Source: Bacilli bacterium
GTDB taxonomy: Bacteria > Bacillota_I > Bacilli_A > RF39 > UBA660
DNA: 46,141 bases
Assembly (NCBI GenBank): GCA_017398945.1
Contig: JAFQES010000011.1
Location: 1 to 46,141 of the forward strand
Direction: 5' to 3'
The position numbers and the translations under genes are program-made. Positions 19,550 to 26,390 of this stretch are shown piece after piece (position 1 is the stretch's first letter; each line of letters begins with the position of its first letter). The notes beneath the pieces were generated by a model. It searched no databases. It had not been told where the DNA came from and saw only the letters and a list, made by a program, of their open reading frames with translations.

Positions 19550-19690
19550 TTATTTCGAAACAATGGCGAGTTGTTCTTGAGGCATTGGATTATTTAGCTT
19601 ACTAAAACGATAGTTTACTAACATTACACCTCCTACTATTACTAAATAAAAGGCAATAACCCCAAAATATTTTCTTATAACCTTTTTCAT
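19550..19690 (-). CDS. 46-residue SOS-controlled membrane micro-protein (possible YneA-like division inhibitor)
   Basis: The ATG at 19690 follows AAAGGAGG at ideal distance; the longer in-frame extension upstream has no such site. The product has a basic start (MKKVIRKY), one membrane segment (about 8-26, FGVIAFYLVIVGGVMLVNY) and a short outside tail ending PQEQLAIVSK. The gene is divergent from lexA. Its promoter (TTGACT 19738-19743, 18 bases, TGC-TATTAT 19714-19719) contains a LexA box in the spacer. In Bacillus the gene divergent from lexA is yneA, an SOS inhibitor of cell division made of one membrane segment plus LysM. Here LysM is absent. SOS control is well supported; the role as division inhibitor is inference. 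Confidence 0.75.
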   Translation of the reverse strand: MKKVIRKYFGVIAFYLVIVGGVMLVNYRFSKLNNPMPQEQLAIVSK

Positions 19691-19713
19691 CCTCTTTCCT
19701 CCTTTACAAGAAA

Positions 19714-19743
19714 ATAATAGCACGAACATTTGTTTATAGTCAA
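19714..19743 (-). promoter_or_regulatory. Promoter of the SOS micro-protein with LexA box in spacer
   Basis: Minus-strand TTGACT (19738-19743) and TATTAT (19714-19719), 18 bases apart, TGC before the -10. The LexA box 19723-19736 (plus strand CGAACATTTGTTTA) fills most of the spacer. Confidence 0.7.
19723..19736 (+). promoter_or_regulatory. LexA (SOS) box 1
   Basis: CGAACATTTGTTTA agrees with the Gram-positive SOS box CGAAC-N4-GTTCG except for the last two bases. It lies within the promoter of the micro-protein gene. Confidence 0.75.
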
Positions 19744-19751
19744 CTGACAAA

Positions 19752-19791
19752 TGAACATTTGTTTGACAATTGACGTCAAATATGATATTTT
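19752..19791 (+). promoter_or_regulatory. LexA box 2 and lexA promoter
   Basis: TGAACATTTGTTTG (19752-19765) repeats box 1 at 12 of 14 positions. It overlaps the -35 TTGACA (19763-19768), which is followed by 17 bases and TATTTT (19786-19791). This is the expected layout for lexA autorepression. Confidence 0.75.
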
Positions 19792-19809
19792 TATGGTGGA
19801 GGAAAAATT

Positions 19810-20430
19810 ATGGAATATAATTTAACAAAAAAACAAAAAGAAGTTTTAGATTACATAAAAAAATATATTACTTCTCATGGTTATCCGCCCGCCATTAGAG
19901 AAATTGGGGCTGGTTTAGGATTATCAAGTCCAGCAACAGTTTTTGCTCATTTAAAAAAATTAGAAGATTACGGTCTTATAAAAAAAACAAATTCTAAATT
20001 TAGAACAATTGAAATTTTAGTAGAAAATGAATATGCACAACAAAACGAAGATATTGTAAAAGTTCCCCTACTTGGTAAAATTACAGCAGGTAGTCCAATA
20101 GAAGCAATCGAAATGCCAAATCAATTTTTTGACTTACCGGCATCATTAGTTCCAGCTTCACATGAAGTATTTACTTTACATGTAAGTGGCGAAAGTATGA
20201 TTAACAAAGGAATTTTTGATGGAGATTATGTAATTGTTCGTCGTCAAAATAACGCTAAAAATGGTGATACAGTTGTAGCCATGACTGACGAAAACGAAGT
20301 TACTTTAAAAACCTTTTACAAAGAAAAAGATCATATTAGATTACAACCTGAAAATGATACAATGGATCCTATCATTCTAGATAATTGTACAATCTTAGGT
20401 ATAGCCATTGGTTTATATCGAAAATTGTAA
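19810..20430 (+). CDS. lexA: LexA repressor
   Basis: 206 residues. N-terminal winged helix (LTKKQKEVLDYIKKYI ... PPAIREIGAGLGLSSPATVFAHL). C-terminal S24 peptidase-like domain with self-cleavage site A93-G94, catalytic S129 (SGESM) and K167 (EVTLKTF). Represses SOS genes until RecA filaments trigger self-cleavage. Its operator and that of the divergent micro-protein share the 119-base gap. GGAGG precedes the ATG; a bidirectional terminator follows. Confidence 0.98.
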   Translation: MEYNLTKKQKEVLDYIKKYITSHGYPPAIREIGAGLGLSSPATVFAHLKKLEDYGLIKKTNSKFRTIEILVENEYAQQNEDIVKVPLLGKITAGSPIEAIEMPNQFFDLPASLVPASHEVFTLHVSGESMINKGIFDGDYVIVRRQNNAKNGDTVVAMTDENEVTLKTFYKEKDHIRLQPENDTMDPIILDNCTILGIAIGLYRKL

Positions 20431-20437
20431 TAAACAA

Positions 20438-20467
20438 AAATCAGTTCAAATAATTATGAACTGATTT
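20438..20467. terminator. Bidirectional terminator, lexA and the four-gene membrane operon
   Basis: AAATCAGTTCA and TGAACTGATTT form an 11-base-pair perfect stem with an 8-base loop and T-runs on both sides, between converging genes. Confidence 0.88.
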
Positions 20468-20469
20468 TT

Positions 20470-20835
20470 TTAATATATTATTAAGTTAATTATTTCTCCA
20501 CCTACATAAGAAGATAAATTCAATATAAATGATAATAAAAATGGATTAATCTTTTTAAAATCTAAATATTTTTTATAAATATGACCTTCAAATAATACAG
20601 TTAATATTTCTAATACTAATAAAACTATATTTCTAGCAAAACTACCATAAGTTATATTAATTAAAAATGGAATTGTGACAACTAAAGGATTAGTAACTAT
20701 ATTTACAAGAATTATATTTATAAAATCTTTCTTATTTTTTATTTTAAATAATTTTGCAACTAATAACTCAATTAATAAAGTAGATATTAAGCAAATTAGC
20801 ATTACTTTAGGTAAAAATAATTTATCTATAGTCAT
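20470..20835 (-). CDS. Small polytopic membrane protein, unknown function (operon gene 4)
   Basis: 121 residues with about four membrane segments (9-28, 38-60, 66-84, 96-120) and an acidic residue within a membrane stretch (LLIELLVAKLF). The central IVTNPLVV motif resembles an N-x-x-T-N-P-L pattern I associate with uncharacterised Firmicute membrane proteins, but I cannot assign a family. Its ATG overlaps the stop of the 81-residue gene by four bases. Last gene of the operon; terminates at the hairpin shared with lexA. Confidence 0.7.
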   Translation of the reverse strand: MTIDKLFLPKVMLICLISTLLIELLVAKLFKIKNKKDFINIILVNIVTNPLVVTIPFLINITYGSFARNIVLLVLEILTVLFEGHIYKKYLDFKKINPFLLSFILNLSSYVGGEIINLIIY

Positions 20836-21077
20836 TTTTCTTCAATATTAGAAGAACTATTATTATCAGAAGTTAAATTTTTCTTCATTTCTTTTCTTTG
20901 ATTAATTATTTTTATTACTACAAATGCAACTAATGCAATAGCAATTGCACCACATACAAAATACATAGTAAATTCTTTACTGCTATAACTAGGTACTTCC
21001 GTCGGCGCAGCAACATCAGCTAATGCCATTAGTGGCAGGAATAATAAACTAGTAATCAAAAACACTATCTTTTTCAT
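20832..21077 (-). CDS. 81-residue exported single-pass membrane protein (operon gene 3)
   Basis: Classical signal peptide (MKKIVFLITSLLFLPLMALA, cleavage probable before DVAAP), then a short proline-containing outside segment (PTEVPSYSSKEF). A membrane helix (about 37-58) and a basic/polar cytoplasmic tail (NQRKEMKKNL ... EEK) complete it. The mature protein would be a type I membrane protein with a tiny exposed N-terminus. It overlaps both neighbours by four bases (ATGA), implying translational coupling and a fixed stoichiometry. Function unknown. Confidence 0.75.
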   Translation of the reverse strand: MKKIVFLITSLLFLPLMALADVAAPTEVPSYSSKEFTMYFVCGAIAIALVAFVVIKIINQRKEMKKNLTSDNNSSSNIEEK

Positions 21078-21220
21078 TTTTTCACCCTTTCTTTAAATTC
21101 TTTTTTTACTAATATAACTGTTAAAATTATGATTAATAAAATGGTTGATATTGTTAATATAAATGGTAACATACACTGCTGTAAAAAATATTTATTTACA
21201 ACAAAATTAATTTCATTCAT
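21074..21220 (-). CDS. 48-residue membrane micro-protein (operon gene 2)
   Basis: Begins MNEINFVVNKYFLQQCMLPF, then a single membrane helix (about 18-38, ILTISTILLIIILTVILV) and a basic tail (KKEFKERVKK). GGAGGTGCTAGA before the ATG at 21220 is an excellent ribosome-binding site. Its start overlaps the MFS stop and its stop overlaps the next start, both as ATGA, exactly like the other junctions of this operon. That makes a chance open frame unlikely. Confidence 0.75.
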   Translation of the reverse strand: MNEINFVVNKYFLQQCMLPFILTISTILLIIILTVILVKKEFKERVKK

Positions 21221-22290
21221 TCTAGCACCTCCATTTTTCGCATTACTTTATTTATGATTAATACACAAATTATGGTTAAAACTAAAATGATAACGCAATT
21301 AATCTTGGTTGAAAATCTAACAAAGAAGATAGGAAGCGTTCCTAAGAGTAATCCAATCGTTGTAAGACCAAAAGCTAAGCCAGGAGTTCTTTTTAAAACT
21401 GACACCAGTATTCCTAAAGTTATTGGCATAGTTAAACTAAATAATAAAACTCCGATTAAGGAAATCATCATTAAGTTATCTCCAAACAATAAAAACGGTA
21501 AAGCTCCTATTATACTTATAAGTGCTATTTTTTTTGCTCCAAAGGTATCAGATAATATACCACCCATTAATTTACCAATTCCCATCGCAAAATATAAAGC
21601 AACAGTTTGAATAGCAGTTTTGTTCCAAGAGGTTGGTATTCCATACCCCATATAAGCTCTTACTATAACTATGAATACAGTTAAAAGTAAAATAACTTTA
21701 GGATTTAATTTTAAATTTTGATAATTAAATTTTTGACAACTTAATGAAGATGATGAAGATTCATTTTTATACATATCAGCAAGTATTATAAAAGGAATCA
21801 TGGTTAATGATAAAATAGTTAAAAACCAGAAAGATACATTAGTACTACTTAGCAATTTTCCCGCGACAACCCCAAATGATCCTCCCCCAACAAAAATAGC
21901 ACTAGGAGACAATTTTCCATCTGATGATTTAAGTGTAACTTCTGCTCCTGCAATATGAATAAAGGCATTTCCTAGACTTACTAAGACAATTTCTAAATAT
22001 TCACTTGAAAATAAATTTAAACTAAATGCTATTAATCCAAACGTCAATAAAAGTACTCCTATTATCCCAAAATTTAATTTGGGGTATTTATCATTTACAT
22101 AACCAATTAAAGATTGCGGAGCAAAAGCTAAAGTATCATATATTAAAGGAGATAACCATAATACAATATTATTTCCAATTACTTTTCCTAGAACATAAAA
22201 ACAAATAAGTTCAGTAATTAGATGAACATAAAAATAAAGATATCCTGAGCGATTATACTTTTGTTTAAATACTGAAAATATTCTACTCAT
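21217..22290 (-). CDS. MFS-type membrane transporter (operon gene 1)
   Basis: 357 residues, about 12 hydrophobic segments, with MFS features: a central cytoplasmic loop (DMYKNESSSSSL), glycine-rich helices (GNAFIHIAGAEV, FVGGGSFGVVAGKL) and MGIGKLMGGILSDTFGAKK at the start of the second half, a variant of the MFS loop 8-9 signature. No substrate can be inferred. It leads an operon of four overlapping membrane-protein genes. A large inverted repeat stands upstream (22323-22377). The ribosome-binding site (AGTAGGAAT) is modest. Confidence 0.75.
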   Translation of the reverse strand: MSRIFSVFKQKYNRSGYLYFYVHLITELICFYVLGKVIGNNIVLWLSPLIYDTLAFAPQSLIGYVNDKYPKLNFGIIGVLLLTFGLIAFSLNLFSSEYLEIVLVSLGNAFIHIAGAEVTLKSSDGKLSPSAIFVGGGSFGVVAGKLLSSTNVSFWFLTILSLTMIPFIILADMYKNESSSSSLSCQKFNYQNLKLNPKVILLLTVFIVIVRAYMGYGIPTSWNKTAIQTVALYFAMGIGKLMGGILSDTFGAKKIALISIIGALPFLLFGDNLMMISLIGVLLFSLTMPITLGILVSVLKRTPGLAFGLTTIGLLLGTLPIFFVRFSTKINCVIILVLTIICVLIINKVMRKMEVLE

Positions 22291-22322
22291 ACTATTCCTA
22301 CTCTCATACTTAGCTTAAATCA

Positions 22323-22377
22323 TTTTCTGTTTATTGTCAATGTAAGGAATATATATTGACAATTAATTAACAGAAAA
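22323..22377. repeat. Large two-part inverted repeat upstream of the MFS operon
   Basis: TTTTCTGTT (22323-22331) and ATTGTCAAT (22333-22341) pair with ATTGACAAT (22355-22363) and AACAGAAAA (22369-22377), leaving a 13-base loop and a 1-versus-5-base internal loop. It lies 33 bases before the MFS start. It contains a minus-strand TTGACA (22335-22340) with a weak TAAGCT 17 bases on. It could be an operator or a leader RNA hairpin. Confidence 0.5.
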
Positions 22378-22395
22378 GATGGCCTATTAACCATC

Positions 22396-23544
22396 CTATC
22401 TAAATAACAAATATCCCAAAAACACTATTAATATTGCACAACAAATTAATCCATTAATTCTTTCTTGCTTATTAGTTTTTCCAGTTACTCCAACAGCCAT
22501 ACTCATTAAAAAGCCTCCAACTAATCCACCTATATGAGCAGCATTGTCGATCCCTGGGATGATAAATCCAATTACCAGATTTAGTAAAATTATTGGGATA
22601 ATTTGTCTTTTTAAAGCTTCTCCTAAATAAATACGATAATGATATCCAAAGTATAGCAATGCTCCAAGTAAGCCAAATATCGCCCCGCTAGCTCCGATAG
22701 ATATTCCACCCGTTAGGATCGCTGATAACAATCCTGCTGTAATCCCTGAAAATAAATATATTGCTAAAAATTTAGCTTTACCTAAGAATGTTTCGATTTG
22801 ATTACCAATAACAGCTAAGCTATACATGTTAACAAATATATGAGTTATATTTCCATGCAAGAACATATAAGTAAATAATCTGTATACTTGACCAGCTAAG
22901 ATACTTATCTTTTCGTTAGCTCCTAATTTATATAATGTTAGAGTATCAATAGATAATAAATTACCTGATAAAATTCCACTTATTAAATACATTAAGATAC
23001 AACTTATAATTAATATCTTAGTTACAAATATTTTTTTTGGTTTAAATGTATCTTCATAAATCTTATTAGCTTTTTCCGTTTTTTGATTTAAATCAGATGT
23101 AACATTAACTATAAAATCAATACCCGTTTTATCTGTGATTAATTTTTGATTAATATCTGGAAAAACTTCTAATAATTCTTTATTTTGTTTTATATCTTCT
23201 AAATTTTTGATTGTGGTAGTATCAATATTTTTATCATTTCTTAATTCTACATTGTCACCTAAATCAGTGAATATATTTAAAGTATTAAGAGAAAAAGAAA
23301 AAGTTTTCTTTTTTATTTGTTTTACGATACTTTTTGTTTTAAAAAAATCAAAATCTAATTGTTCATTATTATGAATATAATTTGAGTTAATTCTTATTAT
23401 TTTATAAGCAGCGTTATTATTTTCTAACCATATTTCATCTTTTACTCCTTTTACAACAATAGGAGTATAGTTTTTCACAGTTACAAAATAATGAACTAAC
23501 GCCATGATCATTTCGTCTTTTTTATCTATAACGATTGTACTCAT
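22396..23544 (-). CDS. Rhomboid-family intramembrane serine protease (GluP/YqgP-like)
   Basis: 382 residues. An N-terminal cytoplasmic domain of about 170 residues is followed by six to seven membrane helices. Catalytic serine in GASGAIFGLLGALLYFG and catalytic histidine in NAAHIGGLVGGF; HGNITHIFVNMYSLAVIG is the conserved H-x-x-x-N region. Bacillus GluP has a similar N-domain but also C-terminal TPR repeats, which are missing here. Cleaves membrane proteins within the bilayer; substrate unknown. GGAGG before the ATG, promoter at 23565-23593. A short GATGG/CCATC stem with TTTT (about 22377-22394) may terminate it. Confidence 0.9.
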   Translation of the reverse strand: MSTIVIDKKDEMIMALVHYFVTVKNYTPIVVKGVKDEIWLENNNAAYKIIRINSNYIHNNEQLDFDFFKTKSIVKQIKKKTFSFSLNTLNIFTDLGDNVELRNDKNIDTTTIKNLEDIKQNKELLEVFPDINQKLITDKTGIDFIVNVTSDLNQKTEKANKIYEDTFKPKKIFVTKILIISCILMYLISGILSGNLLSIDTLTLYKLGANEKISILAGQVYRLFTYMFLHGNITHIFVNMYSLAVIGNQIETFLGKAKFLAIYLFSGITAGLLSAILTGGISIGASGAIFGLLGALLYFGYHYRIYLGEALKRQIIPIILLNLVIGFIIPGIDNAAHIGGLVGGFLMSMAVGVTGKTNKQERINGLICCAILIVFLGYLLFR

Positions 23545-23564
23545 AAATACCTCCGTGTAATAAT

Positions 23565-23593
23565 ATTTTATCGTAATTCATAAATTTAGTAAA
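23565..23593 (-). promoter_or_regulatory. Promoter of the rhomboid gene
   Basis: Minus-strand TTTACT (23588-23593), 17 bases, TAAAAT (23565-23570), then GGAGG and the ATG. Confidence 0.5.
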
Positions 23594-23606
23594 GAGGTGA
23601 TGCAAA

Positions 23607-23948
23607 CTGTTATCGGCATTCAATATCGTATATTATCTATCTTTAATCTTAATGACAATATGTATTAGTAGGATCTTAAGACGTAGTAATTATAACAACA
23701 ACATTATCTTTTATTTGTTATCAATTATCATTTTAAATTATAGTTTAGTAATATTTTGGTATTATTTTCATAATTTAGCAGTTTGCTTAATTTTCAGTCT
23801 TTTATTAATGGTTACTACCTTTGCATTTTTATTAGAACTGAAATTAATTTGTAAGCATTCTATTAAATTATGTTTACCTTACTTTATTTTAACTATTTAT
23901 CTGTTTGCATATATTATTAATCAATTTCTTTGTCTAGCTCATCAATAA
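23607..23948 (+). CDS. Small plus-strand membrane protein, possible CTG start
   Basis: 113 residues if started at CTG 23607, 98 if at ATG 23652. AAAGAGGTGA ends six bases before the CTG, in ideal position, whereas nothing resembling a ribosome-binding site precedes the ATG. The added residues (LSAFNIVYYLSLIL) extend the first membrane helix. Three to four membrane segments follow with basic loops (RILRRSN). Its 3' end overlaps rluD by 32 bases. No family recognised. It could be spurious, since AT-rich complements of coding DNA often look hydrophobic, but most of it lies in a gap without another gene. Confidence 0.5.
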   Translation: MLSAFNIVYYLSLILMTICISRILRRSNYNNNIIFYLLSIIILNYSLVIFWYYFHNLAVCLIFSLLLMVTTFAFLLELKLICKHSIKLCLPYFILTIYLFAYIINQFLCLAHQ

Positions 23949-24822
23949 ATTCTTGAAATTCATTAGGTAAAGGACATTCAAAATGCATCTTTTCATTAGT
24001 TATGGGATGAATTAAATCCATTTTAGCTGAATGAAGAAATTGCCCAAACTTAGTTGTTTCATCATTAGTATATATTGGATCATTGTAAATAGGATGATTA
24101 ATATAATTCAAATGGACTCTAATTTGATGCGTTCTTCCTGTATCTAAAATTAAACTTAATAAAGTATACTTTTGATATCTTTTTAATACTTTAAAATGGG
24201 TAATAGCTGGCTTAGAGTTTTTTTCTGTTACCGTCATTTTTAATCTATTTTTTTCATCTCTACCAATCGGAGCTTCAATAGTTCCTGTATTAGGTCCAAT
24301 CACCCCTTTAGCTAGAGCAATATATTCCCTACGAATAGCTTTATTTTTGAAATTATCAGCTAAAATTTCATGAGTTTTATTATCTTTTGCTAGAATAATT
24401 AACCCACTCGTATCTTTATCAATCCGATGAACAACCCCGGGACGTTCTAAGCCACCAATATCACTTAAGTTTTTGCCATAATAAAGCAAAGCATTTACTA
24501 AAGTATTATCATGGTTACCAGCTCCTGGATGAACAGTTAGGCCAGATTGTTTATTAACTATAATCAGATATTCGTCTTCATAAACAATATCTAAAGGAAT
24601 ATTAGCTTCTTCTAAATTAGATGATTCTTTTTCTATAGTATCCCAAGCTATAACATCATTTTCTTTAACTAAATAGCTAGCTTTTACTGGTTTATCATTT
24701 GCTAAAACTAAACCATCTTTAATCATCTTGATAATTGTTTGTCTACTATACGAAGTATTATCTGCTAAATACTTATCTATTCTTATATTACTTAATTCTT
24801 TTGTTACTACTATTTTTTCCAT
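23917..24822 (-). CDS. RluD/YlyB-type 23S rRNA pseudouridine synthase
   Basis: 301 residues. N-terminal S4 RNA-binding domain (IRIDKYLADNTSYSRQTIIKMIKDGLV), then the RluA-family catalytic domain with HRIDKDTSGLIILAK (catalytic aspartate), and GRTHQIRVHL near the C-terminus. Makes pseudouridines in rRNA, in the RluD group in helix 69 of 23S rRNA; the exact target is inferred. Directly follows lspA with a 35-base overlap, the same pair as lspA-ylyB in Bacillus. Confidence 0.92.
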   Translation of the reverse strand: MEKIVVTKELSNIRIDKYLADNTSYSRQTIIKMIKDGLVLANDKPVKASYLVKENDVIAWDTIEKESSNLEEANIPLDIVYEDEYLIIVNKQSGLTVHPGAGNHDNTLVNALLYYGKNLSDIGGLERPGVVHRIDKDTSGLIILAKDNKTHEILADNFKNKAIRREYIALAKGVIGPNTGTIEAPIGRDEKNRLKMTVTEKNSKPAITHFKVLKRYQKYTLLSLILDTGRTHQIRVHLNYINHPIYNDPIYTNDETTKFGQFLHSAKMDLIHPITNEKMHFECPLPNEFQEFIDELDKEID

Positions 24823-25273
24823 ACATATCTTCTTTCTTTAAAACCGCAATTAAAATCAAAAGCATTCCGATGACAATTGCCATATCAGCTATATTAAATA
24901 CCGGAAAATGATAATTAACTATAATAACACTGATAAAATCTTTAACAAAGCCATGAAATATTCGATCGATTAAATTACCTAATAGTCCTCCAAAAACTAA
25001 ACCAAAAGCAATTTTATTTCTGGTATTTAATAAAAATGATTGCCTATATTTTAACAAAACCAAAAAAACAATCATACTGACCAATATCAATCCTAATACT
25101 TGGTTATTAAACAAATTCCAAGCCGCTCCATAATTTTCACAATAATTAATACTAAATAAATCTTTTATAATAGCTATTTCTTTATTAGTAAAGATAAATT
25201 TAGTTATCTGATCTAAAATCAATATTATAATAGCTACTATTTTTATTAAATGATTATTAATCTTTTTTTTCAT
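24788..25273 (-). CDS. lspA: Lipoprotein signal peptidase LspA
   Basis: 161 residues, four membrane helices. The two catalytic aspartates lie in GNLIDR and FNIADMAI; the NYGAAWNLF segment is the family N-x-G-x-A/S motif. Cleaves diacylglyceryl-modified prolipoproteins such as the one encoded at 5538. A TATAAT (25290-25295) precedes it with a weak -35 in the end of ylmC. Operon with the pseudouridine synthase. Confidence 0.96.
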   Translation of the reverse strand: MKKKINNHLIKIVAIIILILDQITKFIFTNKEIAIIKDLFSINYCENYGAAWNLFNNQVLGLILVSMIVFLVLLKYRQSFLLNTRNKIAFGLVFGGLLGNLIDRIFHGFVKDFISVIIVNYHFPVFNIADMAIVIGMLLILIAVLKKEDMYGKNSSNKRIK

Positions 25274-25307
25274 TTATATCACTTTTTTTATTATAACTTA
25301 TTTTTTA

Positions 25308-25535
25308 TTAAAGTTCTACCAATATTACATCTTCTCCTATTTTTTTGATTTGACTTACTTTTATGGTTATATCTGGTTCAGAAGACGAAAATATCCGCCA
25401 AAAAAATCTTTTTTTCTCTACCACAAAATAATCGATAGTACCAATTTCACTCAATTCTACATCAATAATTTTGCCTAGATTTTTACCATCTGCCACATTA
25501 ACTACATCTTTTATTTGTAAATCTGATAATCTCAA
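25308..25535 (-). CDS. YlmC/YmxH-family PRC-barrel protein
   Basis: 75 residues from a TTG at 25535, chosen because AGGTGAT stands four bases upstream and the product then begins MRLSDLQIKDVVNV, like Bacillus YlmC. A GTG at 25544 lies inside that site. LSDLQIKDVVN ... GKIIDVELSE ... IKKIGEDVILVEL spans the single PRC-barrel. In spore formers this gene follows sigG and belongs to the YlmC/YmxH sporulation-associated family; molecular function unknown. 33 bases after the sigG stop, no terminator between them. Confidence 0.88.
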   Translation of the reverse strand: MRLSDLQIKDVVNVADGKNLGKIIDVELSEIGTIDYFVVEKKRFFWRIFSSSEPDITIKVSQIKKIGEDVILVEL

Positions 25536-25568
25536 TTTTATCACCTATTAATATTTAGTCAAAAAAGA

Positions 25569-26345
25569 TTATTTTATTAATTTTTTTACGTGTTCTATAG
25601 CATTTTTTTCAATTCGCGATACTTGAGCTTGGCTGATACCTAAACTTTGGGCTATTTCCATTTGCGTTTTGCCAATCATAAATCTTTCTAATAATATTTT
25701 TCTTTCTCTTTCTTTAATCATATTTAAGGCTTTGCGTAGAGAAATTACCATGTCTTTATCCTGATTGGATTCTTTTTTATCGGCAATTTGGTCTTCTAAA
25801 TAAATAGTATCTCCTCCGTCATTATAAATGGGTTCAAAGATGCTCATTGGATCTTTTAAGGAATCCAGAGCATAAGATATTTTATATTCTTCTATTTCTA
25901 ATAGTTTTGCTATTTCTTCATTTGATGGTTCACAACCATTTTTAGCCATTAGATCATCTTTTAATTTAATTATTTTGTAAGCTAAATCTTTAATACTTCT
26001 ACTTACTCTCAAAGAGGTATTATCTCTAATACTCCTTTTACATTCTCCTATTATTAAAGGAACAGCATATGTAGATAGTTTTAAATTATATGATAAATCA
26101 AAGTTTTCGATTGCTTTAATAAGTCCGATAACTCCAACTTGAAACAGATCATCTAGATTTTCGACCTTATTAGCAAATCTTTTTACAATTGATAAAACTA
26201 ACTTTAAATTACCTTCTACTAATTTATCTTTAGCAGTTTCATCTCCGTTTTGGTATTTCTTAAATAACTCTATAGTTTCATCATGTGATAATACTTTTAA
26301 ATTACTTGTATTAATTCCTGTAATATCGACTTTATGTTTAGCCAT
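25569..26345 (-). CDS. sigG: Sporulation sigma factor SigG
   Basis: 258 residues. It has the SigG-specific N-terminus (KHKVDITGINTSNLKVLSHDE), region 2 (DDLFQVGVIGLIKAIENFDLSYNLKLSTYAVPLIIGE), the EPIYNDGGD block shared with Bacillus SigG, and the region 4 helix-turn-helix (GKTQMEIAQSLGISQAQVSRIEK). Directs late forespore transcription. Its Shine-Dalgarno (AAAGGAG) is part of the 3' arm of a hairpin immediately followed by seven T and the ATG (26354-26385), so initiation is probably throttled and upstream transcription may terminate there. Unusually, a surface-protein gene separates it from sigE. I found no convincing sigma-F/G promoter by eye. Confidence 0.97.
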   Translation of the reverse strand: MAKHKVDITGINTSNLKVLSHDETIELFKKYQNGDETAKDKLVEGNLKLVLSIVKRFANKVENLDDLFQVGVIGLIKAIENFDLSYNLKLSTYAVPLIIGECKRSIRDNTSLRVSRSIKDLAYKIIKLKDDLMAKNGCEPSNEEIAKLLEIEEYKISYALDSLKDPMSIFEPIYNDGGDTIYLEDQIADKKESNQDKDMVISLRKALNMIKERERKILLERFMIGKTQMEIAQSLGISQAQVSRIEKNAIEHVKKLIK

Positions 26346-26353
26346 AAAAAAAG

Positions 26354-26385
26354 CTCCTTTCGTATTTTTGTTGATACGAAAAGAG
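26354..26385 (-). terminator. Hairpin between BspA-like gene and sigG: terminator and SD sequestration
   Basis: On the minus strand CTC-T-TTTCGTAT pairs with ATACGAAA-G-GAG around the loop CAACAAAA (11 pairs, one mismatch), followed by CTTTTTTT and then the sigG ATG. The descending arm includes the sigG Shine-Dalgarno (complement of 26354-26359). T-runs stand on both sides of the hairpin. Confidence 0.8.
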
Positions 26386-26390
26386 TTTTT

